Assembly (NCBI GenBank): GCA_030431525.1
Contig: JAUIJC010000018.1
Span: 34,279 to 98,278 of the forward strand
DNA from: Bacteroidia bacterium
Lineage (GTDB): Bacteria; Bacteroidota; Bacteroidia; Cytophagales; JAAEPT01
DNA length: 64,000 nt
Direction of reading: 5' to 3'
Position numbers and translations under genes: made by a program. The notes beneath the pieces are model-generated. The model was not told the origin of the DNA and searched no databases. It saw only the letters and a list, made by a program, of their open reading frames with translations. This document shows positions 8,377-17,477 of the stretch, one piece after another. Position 1 is the first letter of the stretch. Every line of letters starts with the position of its first letter.

Positions 8377-9168
8377 ATGTTTGATTTCAGTGTTTTTCTA
8401 ACATTTGACGGCATCGTTGCCCTACTCACCCTTACCATTTTGGAAATTGTCTTGGGGGTGGACAACATCATTTTCATTTCGATTGTATCAGGAAAACTTC
8501 CCGCGGAACAACAGCCAAAAGCAAGAAATATTGGCTTGGTGGCGGCCCTTCTTTTCCGCTTAGGCCTGCTTAGCGGCATTAGCTACATTGTTGGGCTTAC
8601 GGAACCCATCCTTACAGTTCCCTTGGATATCATCGGAAAAGACCCATTTGCATTTAGCGGAAGGGACTTGATTCTTCTGATTGGTGGATTGTTCCTCATT
8701 TATAAAAGTACCACCGAAATCCACCATAAAATGGAACAGAAGGAAGAGGAATCCGAAACAGGAAAAGTTGCCCGTGGAATGGCTGGCGTAATCGCTCAAA
8801 TCATTATGCTGGATATCATCTTCTCCTTCGACTCTATCCTTACAGCTGTGGGCCTCACCGAGCACATTGTACTGATGATGGCTGCGGTTATCATTTCATT
8901 AGTCGTTATGATGGCGTTCGCTGGGAAAATCAGCGACTTCATCAACCGTCACCCAACGCTACAAATCTTAGCGTTATCCTTCCTCATTCTCATTGGCTGT
9001 ATGTTGTTGATGGAAGGCCTTCACCAACATGTACCTAAGGGCTACATCTATTTCGCAGTTGCCTTCTCCCTCATTGTTGAGGTGTTGAACATTCGTATGA
9101 GAAAGAACAATGCACCAGTAAAATTGAACAAGCGTATCACTGAGGACAACGTCTTGGAAACCAAATAA
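8377..9168 (+). CDS. TerC family integral membrane protein
   Basis: A 263-residue polytopic inner-membrane protein with about seven membrane segments. The two acidic signature segments of the family are clear: [15 protein letters not shown] in the first helix pair and [17 protein letters not shown] in the second half. TerC-family proteins are linked to tellurite resistance and, in several bacteria, to manganese export during metallation of secreted enzymes; which applies here cannot be read from sequence. A hydrophilic loop rich in Glu and Lys separates the halves. Single-gene unit with its own terminator. Confidence 0.92.
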   Translation: MFDFSVFLTFDGIVALLTLTILEIVLGVDNIIFISIVSGKLPAEQQPKARNIGLVAALLFRLGLLSGISYIVGLTEPILTVPLDIIGKDPFAFSGRDLILLIGGLFLIYKSTTEIHHKMEQKEEESETGKVARGMAGVIAQIIMLDIIFSFDSILTAVGLTEHIVLMMAAVIISLVVMMAFAGKISDFINRHPTLQILALSFLILIGCMLLMEGLHQHVPKGYIYFAVAFSLIVEVLNIRMRKNNAPVKLNKRITEDNVLETK

Positions 9169-9185
9169 AAGACAGCTTTCTATCC

Positions 9186-9225
9186 AAAAACCCGTCATTT
9201 CTTACCTCCGAAATGGCGGGTTTTT
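9186..9225. terminator. Terminator after the TerC gene
   Basis: Arms AAAAACCCGTCATTT and AAATGGCGGGTTTTT (one G-T wobble) with a 10-nt loop and a T-run. Confidence 0.88.
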
Positions 9226-9227
9226 AT

Positions 9228-9235
9228 TATTTTTG
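9228..9235 (+). promoter_or_regulatory. Putative -7 element of the Wzz-like gene
   Basis: TATTTTTG overlaps the end of the T-run of the preceding terminator and lies 31 bases before the start at 9267. No -33 TTG is obvious. Confidence 0.3.
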
Positions 9236-9266
9236 AAGAATTCATATCCATCTGAAAATCAAGTTC

Positions 9267-10169
9267 ATGGACGCTATTCCGTTTTGGCCAACCATCTCCC
9301 GCAACTGGAAATTACTACTTACCGTTTCGGGCATTGTAGGTATCGCTACCATCGTATGTGTCAAGCTTTTCATCCCAAAAGAATATGCTTCGTCAGCAAC
9401 GATTTATGCGGCAAGTACTTATGACGTCAACAAGATTGTTCCGGACCAGAAATTTGGTGGCGACGAAGAAACTCAAAGTTTGATTCAGACTTTGAAATCC
9501 AAAATTGTCCAAGACTCCATCATCAAAAAGTATGACTTGGTAAGCCACTATGAAATTGACACCAATAAAAAGGAGTGGAAAACCAAACTGGCCAAAGAAT
9601 ATGATGGTAGAATTGATATTGGCACAAACCAATATGACGCCATCGACATAACCGTTCAAGACACGGATCCAGAATTAGCAGCCAAAATTGCCAACGACAT
9701 TGTTTTGATTGGTGGTACTACAAAAGAAAAAATCCTTAAGGATAACGTTGGAGCCATTGTCCAAGACTGGAAAGCCGAATACACTGAAAAACAGAAGGAA
9801 ATCTCAGAATTACAGGCATCCCTCCATGATGCAGGTAGCAAATCTACAAAAGGTGACTACCTCTCCATGGAAAACTTGGAAGCAGAAAAACTGAGAAAAC
9901 AATTCGTTAGAGAAATTAATAAACTTGGCTACCTCAAGGACGTTTACGAAAAGTCCAAAACTTTCCATGAGGCAAATACTCCAGCCTACTACTTAATCAG
10001 TAAAGCAGAACCAAATTACAAGAAGGTTTACCCTAAAGGGTCAATTTTTGGACTCTTGGCAAGCTTTGCGGCGGCCGCACTACTTACTGTGCTGCTGGCA
10101 ATCAAAGAGCAATTAGCTAAAAAGGAAGAAGAGCAAATCACCATCAGTTCTGATGAGCTAGTGGGTTAA
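9267..10169 (+). CDS. Wzz-like polysaccharide chain-length determinant protein
   Basis: A 300-residue inner-membrane protein with the Wzz/polysaccharide co-polymerase architecture: one membrane helix near residues 15-36, a long periplasmic, largely helical region (with EYTEKQKEISELQASL coiled coil), and a second membrane helix near 258-280 followed by a short Lys/Glu-rich tail. There is no C-terminal tyrosine-kinase domain. It is 48 bases before an O-antigen ligase/polymerase-like gene on the same strand. The two probably act together on export or length control of a surface polysaccharide, but no glycosyltransferases are nearby. Confidence 0.8.
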   Translation: MDAIPFWPTISRNWKLLLTVSGIVGIATIVCVKLFIPKEYASSATIYAASTYDVNKIVPDQKFGGDEETQSLIQTLKSKIVQDSIIKKYDLVSHYEIDTNKKEWKTKLAKEYDGRIDIGTNQYDAIDITVQDTDPELAAKIANDIVLIGGTTKEKILKDNVGAIVQDWKAEYTEKQKEISELQASLHDAGSKSTKGDYLSMENLEAEKLRKQFVREINKLGYLKDVYEKSKTFHEANTPAYYLISKAEPNYKKVYPKGSIFGLLASFAAAALLTVLLAIKEQLAKKEEEQITISSDELVG

Positions 10170-10217
10170 CCACAGTTCTTCTCCCAAAAATTCTTGTTGA
10201 AATTGCTCCCTTCATCC

Positions 10218-11672
10218 ATGAAAGCCTCTTCCCATTCCATATCCAATACCTATTTGGTAGCCATTGTTCTACTTTTTGGAGCAGGATTATTGGGAACCCT
10301 CGTTCTGGATGAAAAAATGTTCTTTCTGGTGGCCCTACTTCCTTTCGGGTTAGTAGTGGCCTACCTGTTTGCCTTTCGTCTGAACGCACTTTTTCTACTT
10401 ACCGCACTTAGTCTTCCCGTCTCCCTAAACTTCAAAGACATCGGCTTGGGCTTAGGCATCAGCATCCCAGGTGAAGGGTTAACGGCCTTACTGGCAGTGG
10501 CTGCAGTGGGCCATATCATGAACCGAAAGGATGAATATATTCCAATCCTAAGGCACCCCCTGACACAAGTAATCGGCATTCACCTTATCTGGCTATTCAT
10601 TACCTCGTTGACCAGTACCATGCCTTCAGTGTCAATGAAGTTTTTCATTATCCGATTGGTATTTGTTTTGGCCTACTATGTTCTGGCCGTTAAAATCTTC
10701 AGTGAGGTCAAAAACGCTGAACGGTTTACTTGGGCTTACATGGCAGGACTCACTGTAGTAATTGCCTACACATTTTACATGCATATCCCTCTGGGCCTAA
10801 CTCAGGAAACTTCTAACAGAATTTGCCATCCCTTTTATAATGACCACACTATTTATGCTGCCTGCATACTAATGATGGTGCCGCTATTTATAGCGTTCTA
10901 TTTCTTGGATAAGGCACCATTAAAAAGAGGGCTCATCCTAGTGGTTCTAGGCATTCTGATGGTCGCCTTGATTTACTCCTATTCCCGCGCAAGCTGGCTG
11001 GGATTTATGGGAGCCATCGTAGGCTGGCTACTTTTCCGCTTCAAAATAAGCTTTAAACAAATAATTATTGGGGCTCTAGTGGCTGGAAGCATTGGTTACA
11101 CCTCTTGGACCGCCATCTCCTCTGTACTCGCTAGAAACGATACGGACTCTGGGGGTAGCGTCGTAGAGCACGCAGCCTCCTCGACCAATATTGAAACGGA
11201 CGCTTCCAATACCGAACGCATTAACCGATGGAAATGCGCTTATCGGATGTTCGAAGACAAACCTCTCTTCGGATATGGACCAGGAACCTATATGTTCAAG
11301 TACGGCCCATACCAACGAGTCAGTGAACGAACCATCATTAGTGTGAATGACGGAAGTATTGGTGGTGCACACTCGGAGTATTTTAAACCCTTAGCTGAAT
11401 CTGGCCTTGTAGGAACCCTTACTCTTTTGGCCGTTATGTTTTACACCATCAAGGTAGGCATGGACGTGCTTCACAAATCCAAGGACAAAAAGCACCGTTG
11501 GATAGCCGAAGCCGCTACACTTTCTTTTTTCACCTATCTGGTACACGGTGTTGTAAATTTCTTCTTGGACACCGATAAGTCCTCTGTTTTATTCTGGGGC
11601 ATGGCTGCAATTATCGTAGCCTTAGACCTCAAGCGCCGTCAAGACGAGAAAAAGCAGCTTGAAAAGCAGTAA
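10218..11672 (+). CDS. O-antigen ligase / Wzy-type polymerase-like membrane protein
   Basis: A 484-residue polytopic membrane protein with about 10-12 helices and the O-antigen ligase (Wzy_C) signature region. After residue 300 a large periplasmic loop contains NTERINRW, GYGPGTY and GGAHSEYFKPLAESGLVG; the last, with its conserved His, is typical of WaaL/Wzy enzymes. It would polymerise or ligate an undecaprenyl-linked glycan at the periplasmic face. Ligase and polymerase cannot be told apart by reading. I use the ATG at 10218; a TTG at 10194 would add eight residues. The upstream Wzz-like gene supports polymerase partnership. Confidence 0.8.
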   Translation: MKASSHSISNTYLVAIVLLFGAGLLGTLVLDEKMFFLVALLPFGLVVAYLFAFRLNALFLLTALSLPVSLNFKDIGLGLGISIPGEGLTALLAVAAVGHIMNRKDEYIPILRHPLTQVIGIHLIWLFITSLTSTMPSVSMKFFIIRLVFVLAYYVLAVKIFSEVKNAERFTWAYMAGLTVVIAYTFYMHIPLGLTQETSNRICHPFYNDHTIYAACILMMVPLFIAFYFLDKAPLKRGLILVVLGILMVALIYSYSRASWLGFMGAIVGWLLFRFKISFKQIIIGALVAGSIGYTSWTAISSVLARNDTDSGGSVVEHAASSTNIETDASNTERINRWKCAYRMFEDKPLFGYGPGTYMFKYGPYQRVSERTIISVNDGSIGGAHSEYFKPLAESGLVGTLTLLAVMFYTIKVGMDVLHKSKDKKHRWIAEAATLSFFTYLVHGVVNFFLDTDKSSVLFWGMAAIIVALDLKRRQDEKKQLEKQ

Positions 11673-11738
11673 GTTTTTCTGGGAGCCATTAAAGTTTACC
11701 TATAAAAAATAATTTAGAGGTGAATTTTCCTTGAAGAG

Positions 11739-11823
11739 CAAAGGACTAAAGTCCTTTGCTGTGGAGAAACGCCCTTTCAGGGCTACTCTTCTTAGTGATT
11801 GGATTTAAACCCATCCCTCGATC
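11739..11823. repeat. Modular palindromic cassette, copy A2
   Basis: Starts with the same 20-nt palindrome as copy A1 (11739-11758), then an 11-nt linker, then the shortened module CGCCCTTTCAGGGCT (11770-11784), a linker of about 11 nt, and the third module GATTGG...CCCATC (11797-11815). Confidence 0.82.
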
Positions 11824-11855
11824 TTCTCCACTTTGCAGTATTCCCAATACACAAA

Positions 11856-11887
11856 AAAGCCCCACCCGATTACTCGGGTGGGGCTTT
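11856..11887. terminator. Bidirectional terminator between the ligase-like gene and rho
   Basis: Perfect 14-bp stem AAAGCCCCACCCGA / TCGGGTGGGGCTTT with TTAC loop; A-run on one side and a T-rich tail on the other. It lies 18 bases from the rho stop. Confidence 0.92.
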
Positions 11888-11905
11888 ATATTTTTTGAAT
11901 CGGAA

Positions 11906-13621
11906 TTAACCGTTCATTGAGAACAAGAACTCAGCATTATCCTGAGTGCCTTTCATTTGCTGCTTGATAAACTCAACCGCCTCGGTAGAGTTCATATCAG
12001 ACATCATCTTGCGGAGAATCCAAATACGCTTCAACTCATCGGATTCCATCAGCAAGTCCTCACGACGAGTACCCGAAGCAGGAATGTCAATCGCAGGATA
12101 GATACGACGGTTAGACAACTTACGATCCAACTGAAGCTCCATATTACCTGTACCCTTGAACTCCTCGAAAATAACCTCGTCCATTTTGGAACCAGTCTCG
12201 ATCAAGGCAGTAGCGATGATGGTCAAAGAACCACCGTTCTCTACATTACGGGCAGCACCAAAGAAGCGCTTAGGCTTATGCAATGCGTTAGCATCAACAC
12301 CACCAGAAAGAATCTTACCTGAAGAAGGAACAACCGTGTTGTAAGCGCGAGCCAAACGAGTAATGGAATCCAAAAGGATAACTACATCGTGACCGCACTC
12401 AACCATACGCTTGGCTTTCTCCAATACCATGTTACTTACTTTCACATGGTTATCGGCTTGCTCATCAAAGGTAGAAGCAATCACTTCACCGTTCACACTG
12501 CGAGCCATGTCAGTTACTTCCTCAGGACGTTCGTCGATTAGGAGAACAATCAAATAGCACTCAGGGTGATTCTTAGCGATGGAGTTTGCAATCTGCTTCA
12601 AAAGAACAGTCTTACCTGTTTTTGGCTGTGCCACGATCATACCACGCTGCCCTTTACCAATTGGGGCAAACAGGTCAATCACACGAGTAGAAAGTTCTTT
12701 TGGATTGTCTGAGAGCTTGAGGCGCTCCTCAGGGAAAAGTGGGGTGAGGTGCTCAAACGGAACGCGATCGCGGATTTCATCCGTTGTCTTTCCGTTTACG
12801 CTATCGATGCGCAGTAGCGCAAAGTATTTTTCGCCGTCTTTCGGTGGGCGAATATGGCCTTTGATTGTATCACCAGTTTTCAAGCCAAACAGCTTGATTT
12901 GTGAAGGCGATACATAAATATCGTCTGGACTGGCCAAGTAGTTATAGTCTGGGGAGCGAAGGAAGCCGTAGCCATCCTGCATGATCTCCAACACACCATA
13001 GTTTTCAATTAGGCCATCAAAATCTTTCACTTCGAATTGTTGTGTGCCTGATTGAGGTTGTACCTCTTGGCGACGTGGTCGAGCCGCTACATCCTGACGT
13101 GGAGAAGGTGCCGACTGAGGAGCTGCGGCAGTTGGTTGCTCAGTAGGAGCAGCAACATTTCTACGCTGACGAACTGGGCGTTCAGCGCGATCTGTCCTTG
13201 GAGCCCTTTCTGGACGATCCTGCCTTTCTGGACGATCCTGACGATCTTGGCGAGGACGAGCTGGTGACTCTTGAGTAGGCGCGCCCCCAACGCGGCCACC
13301 ACCATTAGCTGGACCCCCAGCTGAAACATTTTCTCGACGCATTCTAGATCTACGTGGTCGGTCGTTTTCTTCTGTGGATTCCTCCTTGCTTGGGACTGGT
13401 TCAGCCTCAACAGGTTTTTCCTCAGCTTGAACCGTTTGTTGGGTTTCAAGCTCTTTCTTTTTCAATTCTTGCGCCTTTTGCGGTGCGATGGCTTGCTGAT
13501 CAAGAATCTTATAGATAAGATCCTGCTTAGGGAGGGATTTGTACTTCTGAATGTCTAATTCATCAGCAAGCTCCTTGAGCTCAGAGAGCAATTTGAGCTC
13601 TAGTTCATCGATACTGTACAT
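11906..13621 (-). CDS. rho: Transcription termination factor Rho
   Basis: Hexameric RNA-dependent helicase that ends transcription. It is 571 residues against about 420 in E. coli. The Rho_N helical domain (about 1-45) is followed by a low-complexity, Arg/Gln/Pro-rich insertion of about 150 residues (60-205, with repeated [16 protein letters not shown] units). The cold-shock-type RNA-binding domain (about 205-285) contains [14 protein letters not shown]. The RecA-like motor shows Walker [12 protein letters not shown] near residue 335 and Walker [17 protein letters not shown]. Such disordered insertions are common in Bacteroidota Rho. A good promoter lies about 200 bases upstream, leaving a long leader that would suit Rho autoregulation. 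Confidence 0.96.
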   Translation of the reverse strand: MYSIDELELKLLSELKELADELDIQKYKSLPKQDLIYKILDQQAIAPQKAQELKKKELETQQTVQAEEKPVEAEPVPSKEESTEENDRPRRSRMRRENVSAGGPANGGGRVGGAPTQESPARPRQDRQDRPERQDRPERAPRTDRAERPVRQRRNVAAPTEQPTAAAPQSAPSPRQDVAARPRRQEVQPQSGTQQFEVKDFDGLIENYGVLEIMQDGYGFLRSPDYNYLASPDDIYVSPSQIKLFGLKTGDTIKGHIRPPKDGEKYFALLRIDSVNGKTTDEIRDRVPFEHLTPLFPEERLKLSDNPKELSTRVIDLFAPIGKGQRGMIVAQPKTGKTVLLKQIANSIAKNHPECYLIVLLIDERPEEVTDMARSVNGEVIASTFDEQADNHVKVSNMVLEKAKRMVECGHDVVILLDSITRLARAYNTVVPSSGKILSGGVDANALHKPKRFFGAARNVENGGSLTIIATALIETGSKMDEVIFEEFKGTGNMELQLDRKLSNRRIYPAIDIPASGTRREDLLMESDELKRIWILRKMMSDMNSTEAVEFIKQQMKGTQDNAEFLFSMNG

Positions 13622-13824
13622 AAAAAATACAGATTAGGAAATTGTGTGTGTAGATGTTTTACCAAGATGTAGGTAGTGAACTTTAAGGCCAATACTTTGG
13701 CCAGTGGTTTACGCCTGAAACAGAGAGGGAATACCAAGAAACAGTCCCGAACAGAAGGCTTGGATATGAAAGAATCAGGAGTGGGATTGAACGTACTGAT
13801 TTGTAAAGAAAGTGCCGTTCAATG

Positions 13825-13855
13825 CAAACTTAATTCTACTTCACGGATTTAGCAA
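13825..13855 (-). promoter_or_regulatory. Promoter of rho
   Basis: On the minus strand TTG (13855-13853), a 20-base spacer, and TAAGTTTG (13832-13825) match the Bacteroidota -33/-7 consensus. A start near 13819 would give a leader of roughly 200 nt before the rho ATG at 13621. The 486-base rho-serS gap otherwise shows no gene. Confidence 0.6.
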
Positions 13856-14064
13856 TAGCACGGGAATTTTTCTATTTCGGACAAAAACATTTGGGATTTG
13901 CTACTCCGAACGTCGTTTGAAGGGCAAAAAATCAGGATAAAGGAGACCCTTAATAATACCTATCCCCTATTTCCGATTTTTTTTATTCCAATCCAACCAC
14001 GGAGTTCCACAAAAGGTACAGCCTATTGTCTGTTTTCCGTTCGTCTTCTTTTGACGGGACTTTG

Positions 14065-14072
14065 TACATTTG
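14065..14072 (+). promoter_or_regulatory. Putative -7 element of serS
   Basis: TACATTTG, followed by C, matches TAnnTTTG and stands 35 bases before the serS ATG. No ideal TTG is found upstream. It supports 14108 as the translation start, because the longer open frame would begin before this promoter. Confidence 0.5.
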
Positions 14073-14107
14073 CCCGAATATCTTCACAAACGAAGTTCCT
14101 TTCACGA

Positions 14108-15379
14108 ATGTTACAACTTTCCTATATAAACCAGCACCCTGAAGAAGTCATCAAAGGGCTGGAAAGAAAACTTGTTCCCAATGCCGCTGAAATTGTAAAC
14201 AGCATCATTGAGGTTGACGCTAAACGTCGGGCCACTCAAACGCAACTCGATGAAACCCTTGCAGAGTCAAACTCCATTTCTAAACAGATTGGAATGTTGA
14301 TGAAACAGGGAAAAAAAGAGGAGGCGGAAGCAGCTAAACAAGCCACAGGAAACTTGAAGGACAAGTCCCAAGAGCTTAAAGAGGAACTTCGTCTTGCAGA
14401 AGAAAAGGCAAAGGAGCTTCTCGTTCAGCTACCTAACATTCCCTCTGAGAAGGTGCCTGACGGCAAGACGCCAGAGGATAATGCGATTGTCTTTAGCACA
14501 GAGAACAACATCACGTTGCCAGAAGGTTCCCTCCCACACTGGGAATTAATTAAAAAGTACGACATCATCGACTTTGACCTCGGCAGCAAAATTACTGGCG
14601 CAGGTTTCCCTGTATATAAAGGTAAGGGCGCTCGCCTTCAGCGTGCCTTGATCAACTTCTTTTTGGACCAAGCCATTGAGGCTGGCTATGGAGAAATCCA
14701 GCCGCCAATCATGATTAACGAGGATTCTGCCTTTGCCACTGGCCAATTGCCAGACAAAGAAGGTCAGATGTATCATGATCCAAACGAGAATCTCTACTTG
14801 ATTCCAACAGCAGAGGTTCCATTGACCAACATCTACCGCAATGAAATGGTAGATGCCAACAAGTTGCCAATCAAAATCACGGGCTATACACCATGTTTCC
14901 GTCGCGAGGCTGGTTCTTGGGGTGCGCACGTACGTGGGCTGAACCGTTTGCACCAGTTTGACAAAGTAGAGTTGGTACAAATCGTGAAGCCAGAAAACTC
15001 CTATGATATCTTGGAGGAAATGACGGCTCACGTTGAAGGCTTGTTGAAAAAATTGGAGTTGCCTTACCGCAAGCTCAACCTATGCGGTGGCGACCTTGGT
15101 TTCACTGCCGCCATGACCTACGACTTGGAAACCTACTCCGCTGCTCAGGACCGTTGGTTGGAGGTTAGCTCTGTTTCCAACTTTGAAACCTATCAGGCCA
15201 ACCGCCTGAAGCTTCGCTACAAGGACGGCAAACAGAAAGGACTCTGCCACACATTGAACGGCAGTGCACTCGCCCTTCCGCGCATCTTGGCGACTATCCT
15301 CGAAAACAATCAAACCGAAGATGGAATCAACATTCCGAAGGTGCTACAGTCTTACTGCGGATTTGATAAAATCTCCTAA
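14108..15379 (+). CDS. serS: Seryl-tRNA synthetase
   Basis: Class II synthetase charging tRNA-Ser with serine. The ATG at 14108 gives 423 residues starting MLQLSYINQ; the frame is open for 70 more codons upstream but those residues do not resemble a synthetase. An N-terminal two-helix coiled-coil arm (about residues 30-105) precedes the catalytic core. Motif 2 is seen as PCFRREAGSWGAHVRGLNR and motif 3 as LNGSALALPRILATILENN near the C-terminus. Divergent from rho and ended by its own terminator. Confidence 0.96.
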   Translation: MLQLSYINQHPEEVIKGLERKLVPNAAEIVNSIIEVDAKRRATQTQLDETLAESNSISKQIGMLMKQGKKEEAEAAKQATGNLKDKSQELKEELRLAEEKAKELLVQLPNIPSEKVPDGKTPEDNAIVFSTENNITLPEGSLPHWELIKKYDIIDFDLGSKITGAGFPVYKGKGARLQRALINFFLDQAIEAGYGEIQPPIMINEDSAFATGQLPDKEGQMYHDPNENLYLIPTAEVPLTNIYRNEMVDANKLPIKITGYTPCFRREAGSWGAHVRGLNRLHQFDKVELVQIVKPENSYDILEEMTAHVEGLLKKLELPYRKLNLCGGDLGFTAAMTYDLETYSAAQDRWLEVSSVSNFETYQANRLKLRYKDGKQKGLCHTLNGSALALPRILATILENNQTEDGINIPKVLQSYCGFDKIS

Positions 15380-15388
15380 CAAACATCC

Positions 15389-15416
15389 AAAGGCCGTGTC
15401 AATGACACGGCCTTTT
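15389..15416 (+). terminator. Terminator of serS
   Basis: Stem AAAGGCCGTGTC / GACACGGCCTTT with AAT loop, T-run at the 3' side, ten bases after the serS stop. Confidence 0.9.
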
Positions 15417-15430
15417 ATCTTTTAATAAAG

Positions 15431-15940
15431 ATGACACTATCATTTGAACTCTCTCCTGATGACCTTTATGCTTTAAGCACCTTCCATGACAGTCATCTGA
15501 AACAAAACAAAAAAAGACTTTTTGCTGGCAGATTTTTAGGGCCTCTAGTTGCCCTATATGTTCTTTTTCAAGAATTAGACTCAGAAGAACCTAGCAATCT
15601 CTTTATAGGATTTCTGGCAATTTTCTCAATTGGTTGGGTCATCCTCTATCCAACACTTTTTAAAAAACAGATAGAACGAGCAGCAAAACATAATGCACAC
15701 CATATTTTCAACCAAGTCCTTTTGGGACCAACCTCAATCAACCTTTCGAGTACTGGAATTCATTATACGCGACCAGGTGCGGAACATGATTTTGTGTGGA
15801 ATACTATCGTCAAGCAAGAGCAGACTCATGAACATATATTTCTATATACTTCGCTTAACTCAGCCATTATCATCCCCAAAAATAAAATTGACGTTGACCT
15901 ATTAGAACTGGAAGAACTACTTGAAAAGTATAACGTCTAA
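15431..15940 (+). CDS. YcxB-like membrane protein
   Basis: A 169-residue protein resembling the YcxB-like C-terminal family. Two adjacent membrane helices (about residues 32-48 and 57-76) are followed by a soluble beta domain with TSINLSSTGIHYTRPGAEHDFVWNTIVK and a final acidic helix. The pattern of a helical hairpin plus a PH-like beta domain, with a Trp in the FVWNTIVK strand, is what suggests the family. Function of these proteins is not established. It starts 14 bases after the serS terminator and is followed by another terminator, so it is probably a single-gene unit. Confidence 0.7.
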   Translation: MTLSFELSPDDLYALSTFHDSHLKQNKKRLFAGRFLGPLVALYVLFQELDSEEPSNLFIGFLAIFSIGWVILYPTLFKKQIERAAKHNAHHIFNQVLLGPTSINLSSTGIHYTRPGAEHDFVWNTIVKQEQTHEHIFLYTSLNSAIIIPKNKIDVDLLELEELLEKYNV

Positions 15941-15960
15941 AACAACCCAAATTTCCATTT

Positions 15961-15987
15961 AGCCCTGCATCAACAGGGCATTTTTTA
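15961..15987 (+). terminator. Terminator after the YcxB-like gene
   Basis: Short stem GCCCTG / CAGGGC with loop CATCAA, then A and six T. Confidence 0.7.
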
Positions 15988-15994
15988 TTCTCCG

Positions 15995-16002
15995 TATCTT
16001 TG
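15995..16002 (+). promoter_or_regulatory. Putative -7 element directly before the ClC gene
   Basis: TATCTTTG, followed by C, matches TAnnTTTG exactly, but ends only 4 bases before the ATG at 16007. If used, the mRNA would be leaderless or nearly so. No TTG stands at the right upstream distance. Confidence 0.4.
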
Positions 16003-16006
16003 CGGA

Positions 16007-17305
16007 ATGAAATATTACTCCGACCAAGTCCCTATCTCCAAACACATCCTAAAATGGCTGTTAATCAGCATCATTGTGGGACCATTGGTGGGCTTGGCAT
16101 CCGCAGGTTTCTTGTGGTCATTACAGTGGGCAACGGGCTGGCGAGAGGCGCATGCTTGGATTATTTGGCTGCTTCCTTTGGGCGGACTATCTGTGGGATT
16201 GATTTATCACTATTTGGGGAACAGCGAAGTTGATGCTGGCAACAACTTGATTCTGGAACGCATCCACAATCCAAAACGGATGATTCCTTTCCGTATGGCG
16301 CCAATGGTTTTATTGGGTACTGTGGCCACTCACCTTTTTGGCGGATCGGCAGGACGGGAGGGAACTGCCGTGCAAATGGGTGGCACAATCGCCGACCAGT
16401 TCAGCAAAATATTTGGCTTACGCCCTCGAGACAAAAAACTATTAATTATTGCGGGTGTCAGCGCTGGTTTTGCCTCCGTATTTGGAACACCGTTGGCGGG
16501 CGCCATTTTCGGGCTGGAGGTTTTCCTAATGGGACGGATGAATTATAAGGCCATCGTTCCAAGCTTTCTGTCTGCCATTATTGCCGACCAAACCACACGC
16601 TGGCTCGGACATCACTGGGGCATCCATCACAGCCATTACATCATTGATAGCATCCCAGCATTCGAACCACAAAACATTCTCTACGCCCTATTAGCTGGAG
16701 CACTATTCGGTTTAGCGGGAATGAGCTTTGCCAAGGCCACTCACTTCTTTGGCGCTCAATTCAAAAAACACCTCAAATACCCTCCGTTACGTCCATTTGT
16801 TGGAGGCATCATCGTAGCTGTGGCCGTTTGGCTATTGGGCACCACTAAGTATATTGGTCTGGGAGTTCCTACCATTGAAGCTGCATTCCACGAACAACTT
16901 CCCTCTTATGACTTCATTGCCAAACTGCTCTTCACAGCCTTAACGCTTGGTGCAGGATATAAGGGCGGCGAAGTCACTCCTTTGTTCTTTATAGGAGCTA
17001 CCTTGGGCAATGCACTTTCCAATTTCATTCCCCTTCCAATGGCCTTGATGGCAGGAATGGGCTTTGTCGCGGTATTCTCTGGAGCGGCCAACACCCCTAT
17101 CGCCACCATCTTTATGGCCATCGAACTATTCGGTGCCGAATCAGGTATCTATGTCGCCTTGGCTTGTGTTACAGCCTACCTGTTCTCTGGTCATGTGGGC
17201 ATCTACAAATCCCAAAAAATTGGCGCAAGCAAGCACCTAATCTTCGGTCGCGAGGAAGGAGAACTTCTGGGCGATATCCGCAAGGAAGAAAAGGAAAATG
17301 CCTGA
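16007..17305 (+). CDS. ClC family voltage-gated chloride channel / H+-Cl- antiporter
   Basis: A 432-residue polytopic ClC protein. The signature GSAGREGTAVQMGG carries the gating glutamate of the GREGP motif, here GREGT. GFASVFGTPLAGAIFGLEVF and the C-terminal GAANTPIATIFMAIELFG are the other family landmarks. The protein ends soon after the last helix without CBS domains, as in most short bacterial ClCs. The GSGIP chloride filter is not evident; the corresponding early stretch reads GPLVGLASAGF, so ion selectivity should not be assumed. No partner genes nearby. Confidence 0.92.
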   Translation: MKYYSDQVPISKHILKWLLISIIVGPLVGLASAGFLWSLQWATGWREAHAWIIWLLPLGGLSVGLIYHYLGNSEVDAGNNLILERIHNPKRMIPFRMAPMVLLGTVATHLFGGSAGREGTAVQMGGTIADQFSKIFGLRPRDKKLLIIAGVSAGFASVFGTPLAGAIFGLEVFLMGRMNYKAIVPSFLSAIIADQTTRWLGHHWGIHHSHYIIDSIPAFEPQNILYALLAGALFGLAGMSFAKATHFFGAQFKKHLKYPPLRPFVGGIIVAVAVWLLGTTKYIGLGVPTIEAAFHEQLPSYDFIAKLLFTALTLGAGYKGGEVTPLFFIGATLGNALSNFIPLPMALMAGMGFVAVFSGAANTPIATIFMAIELFGAESGIYVALACVTAYLFSGHVGIYKSQKIGASKHLIFGREEGELLGDIRKEEKENA

Positions 17306-17354
17306 TTACCCTGAAACCATTGCTTCCTTTTGTATTATAGAAGAAATTAAGAAT

Positions 17355-17441
17355 GAGTACAATGTATGGTGTATTATGTACAATGATTGCTCACTGACTG
17401 AGATCATTGTACATAATACATTGTACTTAATACAAAATTCT
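17355..17441. repeat. Intergenic inverted repeat, GTACAATG type
   Basis: 17-bp perfect arms GTATTATGTACAATGAT / ATCATTGTACATAATAC around a 15-nt loop, with further outer complementarity (AGTACAATGTAT and ATACATTGTACT). It sits between the ClC and J-domain genes. Confidence 0.8.
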
Positions 17442-17477
17442 TACCTCTAAAATCTATCACCACCTCAATTGTTGCTT

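Noticed and set aside
9267..11672. Complete capsule or exopolysaccharide operon
   Set aside because: Only a Wzz-like and a ligase/polymerase-like gene are here; no flippase, glycosyltransferase or sugar-nucleotide genes adjoin them.
13898..14107. 70-codon N-terminal extension of serS
   Set aside because: Not synthetase-like, and the likely promoter lies inside it; ATG at 14108 chosen.
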